Source: Dinoroseobacter sp013215265
GTDB taxonomy: Bacteria; Pseudomonadota; Alphaproteobacteria; Rhodobacterales; Rhodobacteraceae
DNA: 64,000 nt
Direction: 5' to 3'
Assembly (NCBI GenBank): GCA_963691755.1
Contig: OY829366.1
Location: 1,550,001-1,614,000 of the forward strand
The notes beneath the pieces are model-generated. The model was not told the origin of the DNA. It did no database searches and was given only the letters and a program-made list of their open reading frames with translations. Below, piece after piece: positions 62,122 to 64,000 of the stretch (positions are counted from its first letter, which is position 1; every line of letters begins with the position of its first letter). The translations under genes and the position numbers were made by a program.

Positions 62122-62319
62122 TCAAGGTTTGGTTTCACTGACCTAAAGAAACTCCAAGTATCAACCAAAGAGCTCAGCTGGTACGCCCGTAGGGGGAAAG
62201 AGGAAGAACACCTTTCACCCGATTTGTTCAATAAGGTCTACCGGAAAGCAAAGACAGGCTGTCTGAAGCTATCCAAATTCATTCAAACGAATTCTATGGA
62301 GAGTCTTCCTGATAGATAA
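62122..62319 (+). pseudogene. 3' fragment of an unidentified gene
   Basis: 66 codons open from the IS boundary: 'RFGFTDLKKLQVSTKELSWY' then 'ARRGKEEEHLSPDLFNKVYR' and a Lys-rich end. It has no start of its own. The segment also occurs, decayed, at ~33.4 kb and ~47.95 kb. Family not recognised. Confidence 0.5.
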
Positions 62320-62366
62320 AGAAGTACTTTCACAAATAGTACCAATTTCATCGCTTATCTCTATTT

Positions 62367-63491
62367 TTAGGCAAACATTGGTTTAGAGTTTTTCTGATGA
62401 CGAAGTACAAGCTTTTTCACTAATTTTCTGCTCTCTAGCATTGGCCGAGCAGGCTTTGGAAGATGCCCGTTATTGCAAATTTCAGGGAATAGCGTTTGAA
62501 TTTCTAAACGGCTCTCTGACGATAGAGATTTCAGCGTCATAGGACCAGTAAACAAGGTTTCTGTTGGTAATCCATTTGAATAAACTATCTGGTGCTTATC
62601 AAACATTAGGTGAAAATACCGAACCCCGCCAGGGTTATCGTGTTGAATATCCACACCACTCAAGGAGAGTAGTTTTTTAGCGGGGACCAGTACTTCTAAG
62701 TTGCCAAACATCCTTTCGGCAATTCTTGATCGCACTAAAACCCTATGCTGCGGAGATACTATCAAATCTTGAGCTGGAAAACCATCGCCCAGTGCGCCAG
62801 CGCGGATGCAGATAGGCTTAAATCTGGGATTCAACTCTAGATAGGCGGGATCGAGCGTAACAGATCCAACCCAACGTAGGGGTTGATACCCGTCATCCAT
62901 AGTAAGTACTTGATCAGATAATTCTAATTTATCTACAGTAACTTCACCCTCAATGGTGCTAATAAATGTACCTGAGTTAAAGCATAATATCGCACCAGGC
63001 GTATATGAAGAATTTATTGAATAAGTTTGCCCGCCATCTAGTGTCTCTGTGGCTTCAGTGCTGGGGACAGCCTGTTCTGCACCTGGAGTAACATCTTGAA
63101 ATATTACGCCATCCAGACCGTCCCCACTGCCGGTAAATCCATCCCCATCAGTTATAGCCTGATATATAACATCAATATCAGTAGTATGAAGGGGATAAGA
63201 CGCAGTATTATTTACTTTGACGAGTGCTACGCCGTCACCGGCAAGCATTGCAAAGCCATCTGTCTGATTATCAATAAGATATACGTCTTTCCCCGCAATA
63301 GATTGCGTGGGCGTTTTGCCTGATAGTGAGAATTGAAACCTAAAATCTTTTGCTCCGCCTTTGTAGACGATAACAAAAAGATCGCTCACGTCCGTACCCG
63401 TATCCACGACAATTTCAATAAAATCCTTAGCTGAGTCACTAACGCTAGACTCATTTGCTGCTTTGAATTCTGAAATGTATGGATCAGCCAT
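62367..63491 (-). CDS. Hint-domain protein, second copy
   Basis: About 374 residues starting 'MADPYISEFKAANESSVSDS' (ATG 63491 with AAAGGA upstream; a start at 63509 is also open). The N-terminal ~180 residues are an acidic, beta-rich domain of the type found on secreted Hint proteins and differ from the 59259 protein except for the last strand ('LDGGQTYSINSS'). The Hint module starts at 'LCFNSGTFISTIEGEVTVDK', with His in 'VSPQHRVLVRSRI' and 'LVPAKKLLSLSG'. It is AT-richer than its neighbours. Only cargo gene of element 3. Confidence 0.82.
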   Translation of the reverse strand: MADPYISEFKAANESSVSDSAKDFIEIVVDTGTDVSDLFVIVYKGGAKDFRFQFSLSGKTPTQSIAGKDVYLIDNQTDGFAMLAGDGVALVKVNNTASYPLHTTDIDVIYQAITDGDGFTGSGDGLDGVIFQDVTPGAEQAVPSTEATETLDGGQTYSINSSYTPGAILCFNSGTFISTIEGEVTVDKLELSDQVLTMDDGYQPLRWVGSVTLDPAYLELNPRFKPICIRAGALGDGFPAQDLIVSPQHRVLVRSRIAERMFGNLEVLVPAKKLLSLSGVDIQHDNPGGVRYFHLMFDKHQIVYSNGLPTETLFTGPMTLKSLSSESRLEIQTLFPEICNNGHLPKPARPMLESRKLVKKLVLRHQKNSKPMFA

Positions 63492-63731
63492 CGTGAGGTA
63501 TCCTTTCATTCGATTACGGATGAATTAGGCTCGCATTCTTTTGTTTTCGTGATTACCTAGCTGCACAGGTAATATATTTGCTTATCGTCCTGGTAGGTTT
63601 CGAATCTCCCGAGACGCATGCGAAGAGTATTGCCGAGCTCGGTTAACCCAGAGTTACTCATGCTCATCCCCCACCTGAGTGGTCCACTGGTTGGTTTGGA
63701 ACAGTGGGCTCGTGAGCGAACGAGCGTTAGT

Positions 63732-64000
63732 TACATTTGTGCAGTCACAACACAAATGCACTTTCGCATATCATCAAATTTTATGGATTGAAAATCCTCG
63801 TGTCGGTGGTTCGATTCCGCTCCCGGGCAGCACTATAACTTAAAAAAATGACTTAAATGGCTTCTCAAAGCGTATTCCCTTTTGCCTGCACTCATCGATC
63901 TTGGAGTTTGCACAGCATATAAAGATCTCGAATGCGCTGTCGCTCTGCAAACTCTGCCAAGTGGGAATATTTTTCCCTGAACAGTCTGTGTGAATACAGT
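63732..64000 (+). other. att-like repeat, copy D (right end of element 3)
   Basis: Core 63785-63829 is again the tRNA-Phe 3' part. The left flank ACATTTGTGCAGTCACAACACAAATG forms a clear dyad (CATTTGTG/CACAAATG). The right flank continues to the window end like copies A-C (AAAGATCTCGAATGC at ~63920), so another element may begin here. Confidence 0.82.

Overview
The window reads as a chromosomal segment of a marine alphaproteobacterium of the Rhodobacterales (Roseobacter group). The main reason is the gene string small basic protein - murA - DUF2948 - hisD - UPF0262 - low-Mr phosphatase - infA - maf - RNase E/G-like - yacG (11.5-18.5 kb), which I know as a conserved order in that group. The two-subunit formate dehydrogenase with a fused NuoE/NuoF-type beta subunit, the Hint_2-domain proteins and the imelysin/DUF1513 iron locus fit the same assignment. 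The taxonomy is inference from gene content and order, since no rRNA is present.

Core part (1-24.95 kb). On the minus strand lie a partial catalytic subunit and the fused NADH-side subunit of formate dehydrogenase (1-2.7 kb). Then come tRNA-Gly, a lipid-type ABC exporter, an acyl-CoA synthetase, cobyric acid synthase, a polar amino-acid ABC importer (minus strand), tRNA-Thr and the murA-yacG string. It ends in a six-gene plus-strand block (18.76-24.76 kb): an exported fimbrial-like subunit, a multi-Ig PapD-like chaperone, two paralogous exported proteins, a complete outer-membrane secretin and a small lipoprotein overlapping it. No usher, ATPase or prepilin peptidase is present. I consider this block, a chaperone paired with a secretin, the best candidate for an undescribed system.

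Island part (24.95-64 kb). A complete tRNA-Phe(GAA) ends at 25021. Its 3' 45-47 bases recur at 33501, 60636 and 63785, always with the same right flank and, for the three distal copies, the same left flank. This is the footprint of serial integration of related elements into one tRNA gene. Element 1 (25.0-33.5 kb) begins with a wrecked tyrosine integrase and IS relics, then carries an iron block: hemP with a small coupled ORF, imelysin, DUF1289, Dps, a DUF1111 di-haem protein, a second imelysin and DUF1513. Element 2 (33.5-60.6 kb) is a patchwork. Two identical inverted 1511-bp insertion sequences bracket a cell-surface cargo (methyltransferase, GtrA, GT-C and GT2 glycosyltransferases, sterol-desaturase-like enzyme, MBOAT acyltransferase with an SGNH partner). 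After them come an isoquinoline/aldehyde oxidoreductase with its cytochrome, a glyoxalase-like and DUF2817 pair, and a Flp-pilin-like protein beside a Hint-domain protein. Type I restriction hsdM survives only as two fragments, one of them joined in frame to a LysR tail. Element 3 (60.7-63.8 kb) holds an IS3-type element with one stop codon in its transposase and a second Hint protein. The fourth att-like copy suggests a further element past the window.

How the parts work together. The core genes are ordinary metabolism and housekeeping. The secretin block probably builds or exports a surface structure. The island adds iron acquisition, surface-glycan modification and secreted Hint/pilin-like proteins. 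No intact integrase is visible, so the array looks immobile from what is shown here.
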